Origin: Acholoe squamosa
Lineage: Eukaryota; Annelida; Polychaeta; Phyllodocida; Polynoidae
Direction: 5' to 3'
NCBI GenBank assembly: GCA_949317995.1
Contig: OX439036.1
Location: 111,561,068 to 111,625,067, forward strand
Length of the DNA: 64,000 bases
Every line of letters starts with the position of its first letter. The first letter of the stretch is position 1. This document shows positions 37,123 to 50,300 of the stretch, in pieces. The translations under genes and the position numbers were made by a program. Under the pieces are notes generated by a model. That model had not been told where the DNA came from and made no database searches. It saw only the letters and a list, made by a program, of their open reading frames with translations.

Positions 37123-38440
37123 GGCAATAATGTGACGTCAAAATGCACAAGATGCTGCATTGATTCAGCTTGGAGGCCATGGCAAACATGTGTTTAATCA
37201 TGGTAATAAAGTGTATCTTTTCAATTGTGCATATATATTACCTGAGTTAACTATTAAGAATAATATATTTATGTTTTTTCACAAGGACAAGTATGAGTAG
37301 CATTTGTTTGAAGTCGTGCAGTTAAAGCTGGTATAAAATCTGGTGTAGATTTTTCTGATATGTACTTCATAGAATTGTGTACCCCTTCCTATGTAATAGG
37401 GTCATATTTATTCTGGTAATAGCTGGCCCATTATATGCACAATACAGGACATCAGTATGGTCCTTTGGTGGGGAGGGAAACAACTTAGTTGATTAGTTCT
37501 GGTCAGTTGAGCTATATTCACAATAATGGTGCATGACGGGACTGCCTCAATGAGCGTAAAGGGAGATCTGTGGGTTGGGATCTGAACCAAAGATTTACCC
37601 GAAAAACTGTCTAAATTATTGTTATCCTCTAGAGTCAAGCTAGAATATTGTTCAAATCGTGAGTTAGATGAGCAGAAAACGAAGATGAAATATTGAAAAG
37701 TGAAAATGTGACATAAATTGGGGGTAGAATTTGGTGGAAAGGTTCATGTCAGTGCGTGAAAATAGCAGACGAACAGACAGACTCTAGGTCCACTGCCGTC
37801 GGAGGCAGGGGAGGTTTCATAGATAAATGGGGTAATCACACTCTTTGTATTAAATACAACCCTTACAGAAAGTAGGCATGATAAAGATGGAGTGGTCTTT
37901 TCCTTTGTTGTAATGAGGCAATAGCCAGAGGCAATAAATTATACTGGTTGAAAACAAGAGAGTTGAGAGGCCTAGTGATGAGTTATAGTAACGCTATACA
38001 ATTTATGTAAAAAGGCATATGGAGAACATTCATTATGGTCACTTGTTAAAACATAGATATTGATAAGAATATGCATGATAAAGATGACAACAGCATACAT
38101 GTAAATTTATACGTGATGATACATAATGATGATTTCATGTAAGCCTACTGTGGAAGAGACAATGTTGGCAAAAATAGAAATATACCATTTGAGTTAGAAT
38201 GCTTAAGGGAACTAAAATTGGAAGAAATATCAATTTAGGTATATATCATTATTATGAATATTCATGGAGCAGCAAAGCAGCATTACCAACAATGTGAAGA
38301 CTGTATATCCAATCTATAATATGAAGAACCATGGTGGTTGCATGGTGAAAAACAAGAAGTTGGTTGGGATGGCAGATGATTCTGATTTTTCAAGCTGGAG
38401 TTTGATCTGTATCCAAGGACAACTGTCATTATGTATAGGC
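37123..38440. other. Intergenic, nothing recognised
   Basis: No exon, repeat boundary or RNA gene that I can support. Confidence 0.4.
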
Positions 38441-38584
38441 CTTGACCTTTTGAGAGCCGCTGATGCGTTATTGCATCATGCCCATTGGTCGGCATGATGC
38501 TCCAATGAAGTGCTGGTGAGCAGTCTTGCCACCACCTCATTGGGCATCATGCCTTCCTGTATCAGCGGCCTTCAAATTCATTAA
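38441..38584. mobile_element. piggyBac-like MITE, short palindromic form
   Basis: About 140 bp. Left CCTTTTGAGAGCCGCTGATGC and right GTATCAGCGGCCTTCAAA are inverted; the centre has GTGCTGGTGAGCAGTC. It is nearly a pure hairpin of the family ends. Confidence 0.7.
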
Positions 38585-39634
38585 CTGGGGTATTACCAGA
38601 TGAAATAATTCCCCTTTTAGAATATGATTAGGAAATAAGGGACAGGGCATGGAGTGCTCTAGACTATGGGCTACCTCATAACATAGACATATCAATTGCA
38701 AAGTCTAAAGGTGAGATGAAGTTAACCTCAAGTACTGGGTGTGCATTGTCCATTTAGATAATACACTCTCAATTAATCAGCCAATCAGAACGCAGCATTG
38801 AGGATAATATACCATGACTTTGCCCAGACGTGCTATATAGGACCATCTGATAGGGAGTGTAAGAGGGCTCTTGATAGGTTTGCTCTGAGGAAAAAAGATT
38901 TATGGATAATTTGAAACAAATCCTATAAATATATATAAACTATACATAAAACTGACCGAAATTAATGCCTCTTCCAATTCTATCCCATAATATCAGAATT
39001 TAGTTGCTATGGAATGAAAATGACAAACGTTCTTTTTTAACTTCTTTTGCTTTGAACAGCCTTATGGGATGCATGATTGACATAATTTACCAATTTGATG
39101 ATTGGAGATTAATTTTCAAGTCAATATCCAGGGACTTTTTTTTCGGTTAGTCGATACTCCAATTATTAAGGTCTCCAGAGCATTTCAAAGTTGCCTAATT
39201 GAAAATAATATGTCAAAAATCTTGAAAAATGGGTGATAAGAGGGGAAAATAAGCATTTTTTAAGCTTTTGGACACTTTCTTGTCAACAAGGCAACTTTGG
39301 AAAGCTCTGGGCCCTTAATAATTAGAATATCAGGAAACCAAAAAAATATCCTTGGATAATGACTTCAAGATTCAAATTTTGGCAATTTACAATCCCATGA
39401 GACTGGTCTAAACAAAAAGAACGTTTTTGTTCCATTCAGCTTCCAAAAGTACCAAATCCTCATAAAATAGAGTTCATTTGAAAGAGATTTTCAATACAAT
39501 CACATTGATGTATGATAAATGTAGTTCTATTGTACATAAGCCCATTTAGGCAAAGAAACATGTTCTTGGGGGCAAACCTATCAAGAGCCCTTAAGAGTTG
39601 TGTTTTACATGATGTTACCCCATAAGATATGTCT
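38585..39634. other. Intergenic, nothing coding recognised
   Basis: The words CTTTGGAAAGCTCTGG.CCCTTAATAATT (39293) and CTCCAATTATTAAGGTCTCC (39148) are inverted to each other, and further matching words lie outside them, suggesting an old palindromic element of about 400-550 bp around 39000-39450. Confidence 0.4.
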
Positions 39635-39989
39635 GGGGCCTGTTGCTCCAATACTTACTAGTATGGACTTGTGTTAATGTAAATAAATTGGAAATTATCC
39701 ATCACCAGGTGATTACGTTTTGAGAATACTTGCAACTTTTTTTCAAACTTGCATTAACGCAAGTACGCAAGTATGTCAATTATACATTATTTTGTAACTT
39801 TTAATCAGAACGTTAGACTTAGTTTTTTTCAAGTCATATTTTCTGCAATTACACACTTGCTAGTAGGGGAACTTAATTTGCAAGTACGAAAAAAAGGAAA
39901 TTGGCAAATACCCTACTTGCAGCATTTTCATACTCACAGAAACACAATCGATGTAATAACCACTAGTAACTATTGGAGCAACAGGCCCC
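39635..39989. mobile_element. MITE with GGGGCCTGTTGCTCC ends, copy 1
   Basis: 355 bp between GGGGCCTGTTGCTCCAATAC and GGAGCAACAGGCCCC. CAAGTA/TACTTG words are repeated inside. A longer copy starts 62 bp further on. Confidence 0.8.
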
Positions 39990-40051
39990 TGTTGTCTTAC
40001 CCCTTGAGGGCGTCCTGCAAAAACGGAAATTGGCAGAAAACCGCACAACCA

Positions 40052-40627
40052 GGGTCTGTTTCTACAATACTTACTAGTATGGACATTTGTTAACATAAAT
40101 AAATTGAAAATTATCTATCATCAAGTGAATACGTTCTGATACTGTTTCACTGAGGATACGTTCAACTTCTTTCATACTTGAAACTATGACACCAGAGACA
40201 GAGTATAGTGATTGATAATAGGGGTAATTGCCAAACATTTGTGAGTAGGGTACAAAGTTGCTTTAACGCAGGTCCTTCTCATGTAAGTAGTAATTAAGTT
40301 GGTGCTTTTAATCTTGCTATTAGTACCGTACTAGTAACTTTTGAGCATACTTGCAAGTTTTGTACAAGCAAGTGCAGCATACTTCCAGAATTTTTATATT
40401 CATAACAACAGGGCATGTATGTTCAATTATACATTTGTTCATAACTTTTAATTTGAATGTTGGACTTATTAGTCATATTTTCTGCAAGTACGCATTTGCT
40501 AGTATGGGAACTCAATTTGCAACTATGAAGAAAGGAAATTGGCAAGTAGCCTAACTGTAGCTTTTTCATACTCACAGAAGCACAATCAACATAATAACCA
40601 CTAGTAACTATTGGAGCAACAGGCCCC
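40052..40627. mobile_element. MITE with GGGGCCTGTTGCTCC ends, copy 2
   Basis: 576 bp. The left end is worn (GGGTCTGTTTCTACAATAC) and the right end intact (GGAGCAACAGGCCCC). It shares about 300 bp with copy 1 plus an extra left-central part. It ends 114 bp from the last assigned exon of lectin gene 1. Confidence 0.75.
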
Positions 40628-40740
40628 TGCTATACAAGCCAGTCATATGTTCCCACCACCCTTCCACAAAACCAGTAGTGGCCAAAGATGATAAGACTAA
40701 CCAATAGGTAATAAATGTCATAAAAGATTTGTTGGCTTAC

Positions 40741-40958
40741 TTGGTATAGACACACAGGTGAAGCTATGTTTAGCATTACAAGTGGTAGTTGCCCATTTCC
40801 CGTCGACTGCTCTAAATGTAGCACAGCTCTGAGCGCCGGGTTCCTCCAAGTCCCAGTTGACGTAAGTGGCAGTTGAACCATCACCGTATTTACTGATTGA
40901 GTCGCTAGGGTCGTACTTTACTCCGATCATAACATCGGTCACAGGGTCTTTTGCTTGA
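40741..40958 (-). CDS. Lectin gene 1 exon 9: second half of CTLD4
   Basis: 218 bp; acceptor CTCCCTTAG, donor A-GTAAGC. It codes [40 protein letters not shown] and SFTC. Nearly identical to 58219-58436 of gene 2 (about 88 percent of residues by eye). EEPG lies at the EPN position but lacks the asparagine. Confidence 0.88.
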
Positions 40959-43900
40959 CTAAGGGAGAAATTTATGTTGAATTTTTCACATTAAAGTTTT
41001 CTTTCTTTTTTTTTTAATTGGGAAATACAGTGATGGGCTTTGAGTAGTAAAATCTATAAGGACTGTATTAGTTCTTCGCCCTGAAATTACATCCCCACTC
41101 CTAACCTTGGCAGATGGGGCCCAGAGGGGAAGAAAAATTAACTTTGATATTGAATACAAACCTAAAGCTATAGATTGCAAAGGGCTTTCAAAGTAAAGTC
41201 TGTATACCAATTAAATTACAATACTCATAAAATTGGGATGTATTATTTTTACATTCATAACACATACATAAATGTGGTTATTGCATAGACTTTCTTTGGG
41301 CAGTCCTGGCTGTCATGATTTGTGTAAGGCTTTAATGGGACCAGAGTGAGCGATCGCCCTACGATTTGAAGTGTGGTTGTCATACTAACTTGTCTGCATA
41401 CTTACATGTAGGCCTGTATGACATTGTTTTCTGCCTGGTCCTGGATCTGTACCAGACTTGAAGTGCCACCACTCAGATTGGAGCAAATTTCTTGAGCCCT
41501 GTCCCAGATGTGAGTAATAAACAGTACGAGGAGGATGCACTGTCCTGAGCGAGATGGATGGGTATCCCACGGACCACAACTTTGATAGAACGCTAAAAAT
41601 TGAACAGGAGGGCAATTCTCAAGATGGTAGGACTATACACAACCAGTATGACTTGAACCCCTCAATATCAGAGTGGGTGATAGTAGGTAACACACTACGA
41701 CTATTCTGTACGATCAGCACTCAAGGCAGTAATAACATAGGGTTTTGTAGGGCAGTCGTACCAGAATTATTAGCGACCACCAGATGCTGGCTGTAATGGT
41801 GCTTAACTGAGGGATCTCACTATGACTTGAAAGGAGTCTAGTCATATCACCTTGAGAAATGCCGTCCTGTAAATGTTTTGTGAAACACCATAGTTTTAGG
41901 AGTAAAAATATGTATTTTATGTCAAGGAGAATACTTATGGTTCTAAGAGATTTCCCCCCTGGAAATCCCCCCCTTGGAATTCTCCCCCCGGAAATTCTCC
42001 CTCTGGAAATTTCTCACCCTGGAAATCCCCCCCCCAAGAAATTTCCCCCCATCAAAGCCTACATATACTCCAGAAGGGTGGGCATCATGCTTGTGAGCAG
42101 TCTCACCAGCACTTCATTGGTGCATCATGATGACAAATGGACATGATGCATTAATGCATCAGCGGCCGTCAAAGGGTTAACCTTTAGCACAAAGATACTT
42201 ACATGAATGAGGAGAGGCACAGAGGTATTTATTCATATATTTCTCACAGTTGTACGTTATCCACTTCCCAGTATCGGCCCTCATCACTGCACATCGTTCG
42301 TTGGTAAGCTCACCGTCTCTCCAGTTTGTATAACCTGCAGTGTCTCCGTCCGCCCAGGCTGGGCTGGTTGTAGCTGACTGTAACCCTAGCCACAGGTCAG
42401 TCCCGCTACCAGTGTTTCAGAAAATGGAAATGTAGTTTGAAAAATACTTCTTTTAATTTTTTTCCTCTTTTGTGAAATTGTCATGTTTACTCAAGTTGGA
42501 TATTTTGTCAGCCTCCAATGCCACCATTTAGTGATTCAAAATCTCTGGGGAGATGAGTGGGCTTCCTGCTTATGAGCAATGGTGCATATCATGCATTAAA
42601 AACCCTGTGTAACATTAGAGTACTATCCAGTTATATATAATGTTTTACTTTACAACATGACAGATAAGTTAAGGCCTAAGACCACGGTGATAAATTAATG
42701 CCAAATCCTGTGTTTAAACTGTAAGGCAGCTCTAACGCGGCCCTTTCGTGCTCCTGCTGCCTGTGAATGCAGGGGATACTGGGTCAGCATGAGGCTGTTA
42801 CAATTTAAATGCGGAAAATGCCTTTGTTTTATCACCTTGGCATTATTGATACTCACTTGCGATCAGAGTTGATTTTCATATTAAAGTCATTCAGATCGGA
42901 ATCCACAATATAGGGTAGATGCGATTCGTCAGCCAGGCATTGCGCCTGTGCAGCAGCCCACGTACTCGGTGTACTATGGTACTTGTAACACAGGTCTCGT
43001 GAGGCGTCATATGTATAGCCTTCTTTACAAGCTGAAATTACAAAGTCAAACTAGTATAGCTGACAACGAATTTAAAAGACCACCCTATTCTCGAGGCAAT
43101 CTCATTTGGTATGTTCTATAATGAATAAAACTACATGGTATGACATTTGCTGTTATAAAGGCAATATATGACGTCACAATTGGTCCATTGCATCACAATA
43201 TGGACTGCACAGCACTACCCATCCACAAGTAGATGCTACTCATAAGTGTCCTTTTTACACTGCATGCATATTCACTTAGATGAATATATAACCCAGCCGA
43301 TCTATATCACATAATATAATGATGATGTACACATTAGTATTACAATTAAGGACATGTTTCCAACAACTTCCAAGCTTAAACAATGTACCAATGGGTGCAT
43401 TTGGACTAATTGTGATATCCCACAATTCACCAGAGAACCCTGATCATACACCTTGCAGATAAAAGTAATGTCTTCAGTTATAGTACTACTCATTATCCTG
43501 AGATAATTGGTAGTTTTCTTACTTCAATTCATGCCCATATACATTAACCATCAAAGCTTTTCTACCTTCACCAGCTGACCACAAACAGGGCCGATTGAGT
43601 CGGAAGTTACGGAAGAGTGGCTGATCGGATCGGGGACATCAAACATGTTTGAAATTGGTCCACTGGATCAGACTTTCACTGCAGAGGCCCCTGATGTCAC
43701 TATCAAACAAAAGAATCACCCCCATCTGCGGTCGCCTACAGCAAAGCTAAATTTCTTTCTATATCATGCTTAGATCTGCCTACCCTTATTCCTGGTGCAG
43801 AGAGTGCCTTTTTCCTGGCTACATGGCTTTCTCTCCCACTTGCCATCAGAGCCCTTCATCTGTACGCATTTATCGCTAATCGGCTGGTCGACATCCCAGT

Positions 43901-46309
43901 TGGTATATTTTATATTTTTACCATCAAGCCATCTATATGGTGTGCTCGTCATAGTAATCTTTATCCCAATCCAGGTGTCTCCAGTTCTGTGGATATGTAA
44001 AATGAAGAAATTCTCATTATTGTTTCACCTTTAATAGTTTGGTGGAATGTGGGGATGCACTCCTGTTTTCTGGTAAAAAGAGTGTCGAGCCCTCTACTTT
44101 TGGCCAAATTTTGGGGCATAAACCTTTAGGTGAAGCCAAAAAGGAGGGGTCGCATGCCTCCATTTAATAGGCCACTGTCAATAAATATAGGGTGAAATTA
44201 AATGAAAATTACATTTGAAAATTTATCAAACATATGTTAGTTGCATTGAAATTGAAAAAGAAATGACGTCCTCTGTCTTGGCCTGATTTGTACGTCTATG
44301 TACATCATTCCTGAGAGCTATCCCAAAAATCACATATAACTAAGTTAGTTCTTGGACATTAGACCTCCTGTCAATGATAGCTGACATTAAAACTGTTCAT
44401 AATGGAAATTGAGACTGTAAAAATAACTATTGAATCTACTACCATGGATCCTCATAACTCTGAACAGTGATCCACCAGAATCATATTTCAGTGAACTGGT
44501 GTAGTTTTTACAAAAAGCCCTTGGTGGGGGTTCTGAGTTACAGGGCTGTGGAAATAATGGATCTCTGCGACTTTGGAACAAGGATTCCACAATTATTTTG
44601 ATGATAATTTCTTTTTTTCTTTTTACAGCATAGCTACTTACATTATATCCTTTACAACATTGTTTTCCTTTTCCCTAGTTATGACTGTGAGAAACCCGCC
44701 GCACATTGTACTGGCATCTTGCCAACTGCCATAGTTTCCATCATACTGGTAACATAATTTGGAACTATTAGCATAGATGTCCAGGTCACAATCGTTTTCT
44801 CTCAAATCTGTAAATAAAATTAGCTGTCTTCACTTTTCTTTTCATTATCACCTTATTCAGTTTGAATTTTTGACAGACTCTGACAGTTGTTGAAAGGATA
44901 AAACCACTTTTCATTCCACTGCTACCACTGCTATTTGAATACATCTTTCTAATTGAGTATTAGGCAACCAGGCAATGTTATGCTGCACATATTCACCTGG
45001 GTTTGCCCTTTCGTGGGGTCATAGATTTTATTTCATGGTTAGAACATAGTCTACTATAGATTAGTACAGGAAACACGTTCCCGAGGCGAGTGTTAAGAAA
45101 CCCGTTCGCATTCTTCACGGTCTGTCTTTTCCGCTCCGGGGCTTGCGCCTGCATGGCTCGCTACCTTACGATTTCAAAATGGCGACAGCAACATTGCCGG
45201 GTAAGCAAGGAGGATAAATAAATGTGATTTTTTTTTCTGTAATTATCACTGGAAACCATGAAATAAATACATAGTTCAAATCAGATTTGTCAGGCTAGCC
45301 TATTCCTCCACTTGCGGGTCTCAGGCTGTTCCCAACTCAGCCTACATCCTCGTTGGGAAAAGCCTGAGACCCACAAGTGGAGAAATAGGTCGGACTGATA
45401 AATCATCATTGAACTATGTTTATAGAGGTAAGCACACTCTTTATTGTGGAATCCCAGAAAACAAGAGTGATATATAACTATAGGATGAGCACCAATGAGT
45501 AGACTAGGGGAAAATATCTTCTTCTATCCTTTGAATTAACATTCATTTTGATGTCATGACATATATTTCTTTATGCAGAGGACTTTCTTCTCACCATCAC
45601 AATTAGGACTTGGGGGTGGGGGTGGTGGTCTATTTATCTTTTTACCAATCTGCACGTTGGTGGTTTTGGGGAGGGGGGAAAAGAATGTCGCCCATTTATA
45701 GTTAAAACAATCCTGCATTATGCACTACAAAATATCATAAATTTCAGACCCTCAAAAACTTTGGCATATGAGTAGAAAAATCCACCACCACCCTGTTGTT
45801 GAAAAATGACCGCCCCCTTAGGACTGACAATTAGGGTCTTCCATTGTATTGCACTGAGTCCTAATGCTTTATGGAAGTTACTTGCCTGGGCTACCAATGT
45901 GCATGAATGATTAATGCATCAGCAGCCCTTAGGGTTAGGCATTAACCATTGGAACCAATATAAGGATGCTATGTGGTGTAAAAGGGAACATATCGCTGAT
46001 GATACAATGAGATTTACTCATTAACTCACCTCTCCTTAAGCAGAGGACCATCCTATTGTCATTACAATTCTCCGTCTTCCACTTGCCGTTATAGCTCTGA
46101 ATGACGGCACATAGTGGATTATCCTGGTTTGTTTCCCAGTAGGTATAATCTAAACGATCATTGTACACCCACAAGAATGCACGGTAGTAATTTCTGAAGC
46201 GCAAACTGAGCCATATGTCGTCCTTCCTATATCAATAATACAGAATATATAACAATTTACAATGCGAATATCAGATATGTATGTATGTATGTATGTACGT
46301 ATGTATGTG

Positions 46310-46375
<66 letters not shown>

Positions 46376-47281
46376 CACTGCAAAAATGGTGTTTAGATCC
46401 TAAACACAATTCTAAACATATTCTTGCAACGTTTTTGTAATCACATTAATTTCCTAAACATGTTTAGCCAAACAATGTGCTTAGCTCAAGTGTTTAGAAA
46501 TGTAGGTGTTTAGGTTAAAACTTTTGTGTTTAGATATATGAATTTTTGTGTTTAGGTGTTTAAGAATTTTCGTGTTTAGATGTTTAAATGATTTGATGGA
46601 GAGTTAAGGTTTGCATGTATGAATTAAAAAACAGAGATATATTTTTTTTTCTCATTTACTTGGGGGGCATCAGCAGGTATTTACTTGTCAAAGTCTCGAA
46701 AGATGTCAGCCACACCTATATATGTGTACATATATTACACACTGCATCAGAATGAGAGACTTGAGAAAGTACAACAGATTGGCAGGAAGGACATTGCCTT
46801 ATCTATTCCAGAATAACATCAAATAGGTGTCAGTCATGGAGTTTATTGATTATTTTATGGTAATGATGGTGGCATGAAGTGAATCTAGTCAATTTTCTAT
46901 TGCCCTTTCTATTCACATGATATTCTATGAAATGAAACCATGATAAACATGGGATTTGGGGACATTTGTCACAACAATTGATTATAACTGTGTGCAGATA
47001 GTCCAGTAAAAGGTAGTGCTGCTACCTGGTGTGGATTCAACATCCAAGTATCTAAACATATTGATGTTTAATTCTAAACACCTATTATTCAACTGCTCAA
47101 ATCTAAACATCTAAACATGTTTAGCATAAATGTTTATGTAGTTAGAATAAAAGTGTTCATTTCCTAAATGTGTAGTCGATGAGACACCTAACTGACCTAT
47201 ATGTTTAGGTTTTAAACATGTTTAGACCTAAACATGTTTAAAATCTAAACACCATTTTTGCAGTGTATATGTATATACATA

Positions 47282-47325
<44 letters not shown>

Positions 47326-50300
47326 TATATATGTATATATATAAAGCTAATAGATGATGGATATCGGGGCCCTAGGGCTGTATATGCTGTATATCTGAGC
47401 AGCTTCGCGGCTCGGGTATATACAGCATATACAGCCCGTGGGGCCCCGATATCCATCACCTAATAGGTTTATACCACCATTTCCTCCATTTTGTATTAAT
47501 TTCTTACCTGATATCCAGAGATTATAGCCACGAGAAGACATTTTGTAAGTGCAAGCGATACAAGCGACTCGCGTACGATGGCAAAATCAATGGATTCTTA
47601 TTTATATCGAAGAAAATGGAGAAAATTAGCACGCATTCCTTGTCTATGGATCGAAAACTTCTTGGGATTTCGATATTATAACATGTCAAGGTTGGAATCA
47701 AGACAAAAACTGACTGGAAACATAGCACTAGGACCTCAGGTTAGAGCTAAACTGCATATAAACCCACCGGAAGTCCCGAAATCGTGGTATAAGGAAGGCA
47801 TATATATAGTCCATGGATTTGAGCTAGGCTGCATAAAATTGCTTGTCAGCTTTGCAGGCACTTTTTGTGGAAAAGAGGTGAGGTGGGAGGCTTTTTATTT
47901 TATTTGTTATACTTTGTTCCATATACATGCAAGAGGGATTTTTTTCTTTCAAATATCATAGATTAAACATGAATTCATGCCAAAAATCAATGGGAACAAT
48001 GAATGTAATAGTTTCTGATATTCTTAGTCATTTAGATTATGCAGTTGCAATAAGAAACATGATAATTTTAAATTTTAAATCTACACCTGAACAACTTTGG
48101 TTCAAGCACACCATATATATTCTTTCTCCCATGCAGTCATTTTTTTTTATTCTTTATTTTGAAAAAAAAGGGGGGAAAGGAAGGATGCGGCAATTTTTAA
48201 AGAGGTCAGGCAGTGTCCGCAAAGTTGATTATCAATTTTATGTGGCCTTATTCATAAGGAAGTAATTAAACAGCATGCTATGAATGGTGCCTTTTAAATT
48301 GCAATGATATTCCTAGCTGTATTGCCATTCCATTCTTAAACTAGTGTCCACCAACCATTACATTCCCAGCTAGCGCATAACGTGCAAAAGATGTTTAAAA
48401 CTGGTCATATTCACGTAATTACATAAAACTGACCTGAGGATTAGGTCTTTAGGAAATAAACTTTTTTTACATAATGAGTTGACCAGAAGTTGATGTAGAA
48501 GATGCATCCCATATAGGATGTAAAGAAGATGGTATCTGATATCAAAATCATGTCTTTATCAGGTGCAGTCACGGCACACATCATATGTTGTCATTAGATG
48601 TCACATGACAAACGCTAAAAAGATGTGTACCATTCAACATCAATAATACATCTTGTATTAGTTGTTCTGCAATGTCATATCGTGACACATGAGTGATGTC
48701 TATGTGACATCTTAATTTGCTCAAACTTGAGACATCACAGACTTATGTCTATTTCTTGTCTCTTTGCTTTAGACAAAATCATGTGTTACTGGCAACACTA
48801 AAAAGATATGTTTTTTCTATAATTCAAGCATAGTAATTGTCACGTAAGATATTCACATCATCATGATATGAATTTTAAGATGTTGTATTAATGCGAGAAT
48901 ATGACATCAATGATACATCATAATTATATCCCCAAGGTAGTGCTCGCCTCAAACACAAGGGGTCTCATCTTGCACTTTGCTGACATTCCAATCTGCATTG
49001 GTACATTCCTGATAAAAAGTACAATCAAAGTTAATCAACTGGCTGCAGTTATTGAACCCAACTGAAATGAAGGTTTTCTTGAATATATAATTTCGTTTTT
49101 TTTTTGTGATGTTTAAAGGGGGAGATAAGAGCTTAACAAGCAATAGACATGATGTACACCTTTTTATGGCTTAAGAAAATATACAAGAACCAAATGACTT
49201 CAAGTAAACATCTCACACCCTGGCCTCTAGGTTAGGATAAATGTGTGGGGCCACTCTCTGTGGATACTGAAATACTTGTAAATACCTTCGTCTAACCAGG
49301 TATTACATTTATTTCCTCTGCAAAGTGTCTATGAAGGATGTGATATTCGCATCCAATAGACATAATGTACTTGTGTCTGATATATCTCCCATTGAGGTAT
49401 CCTAGCCTGACTATTATTATAGTAATTCAATAGTAACTTTCATATACTTATGACATCTTATTCGCATGTTTACACTAAGAATTAAATCATGTCTTTGACT
49501 GACATCATGATTATGTAAACCACACATATTTGCTAAGTCAAAAATATTGGAGTTTAGATAACATTATTTTCATGATAAATATATGTGAATCTTTCGACAT
49601 TAAAATTACATCCCCATCCGATGTCAAAACCATTTGCATATACGACAGGTTCTGGGTGACAGTCTGACGTGATTTACCATGAGTTTTGCTAGCTATGTCA
49701 GTATGACTGCTCTGTATGAATGTATGACACAGGATGTGATTAACTTATTGCCCAGAACAGTCTGACTTTGAGAGTTTCAATTTGCAGCCATAGTACCTCA
49801 AGAATTGCCCTCCAGGGCTGCATTAATGCAGCCTAAGGATGCTAACACTTAGCAAGGCCTGTTAAATTATGGGACTATATACACGCGTGTATATTCATAT
49901 AATTAACAGTGGTGAGTGATACTCCCTGCAAAGATACCCTGCCCTATATAACGGTGCGTTTTCAAGTAACTCGCCAGTCGGGCTCACAAACTCATACAGT
50001 GCACAACCCCCCTGTGCTAGGGGTTGGCACAAACATTTTAATCGTTATTCTAATTCTTCTATTTATTGTTAGTTTTAAGATTTTAGTCTAGGTGCTGACT
50101 GTAACCTAGGGTTCACTTTTTATTGACTGATTTTGCTTTGAATAAAGCCAGTTTGTATATTCAGATCAATTCCACCAAACACATGTCTCTGTTCAATTAT
50201 TTACTATCACAGCTTATCTACATCTTGTAGTATCCATAGCAACCGTTATTATATATTATAATGGTAATATACCGGTAACTACCTAATAAGACTAACTAAA

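Noticed and set aside
41406-41583. Nearer splice acceptor for lectin gene 1 exon 8 at 41582-41583
   Set aside because: It would not keep frame with exon 7; the acceptor before 41592 does and has a better pyrimidine tract.
47578-47961. A 127-codon plus-strand open stretch as a gene
   Set aside because: Its first half is the dispersed segment shared with 53.3 kb; the rest is AT-rich with no domain.
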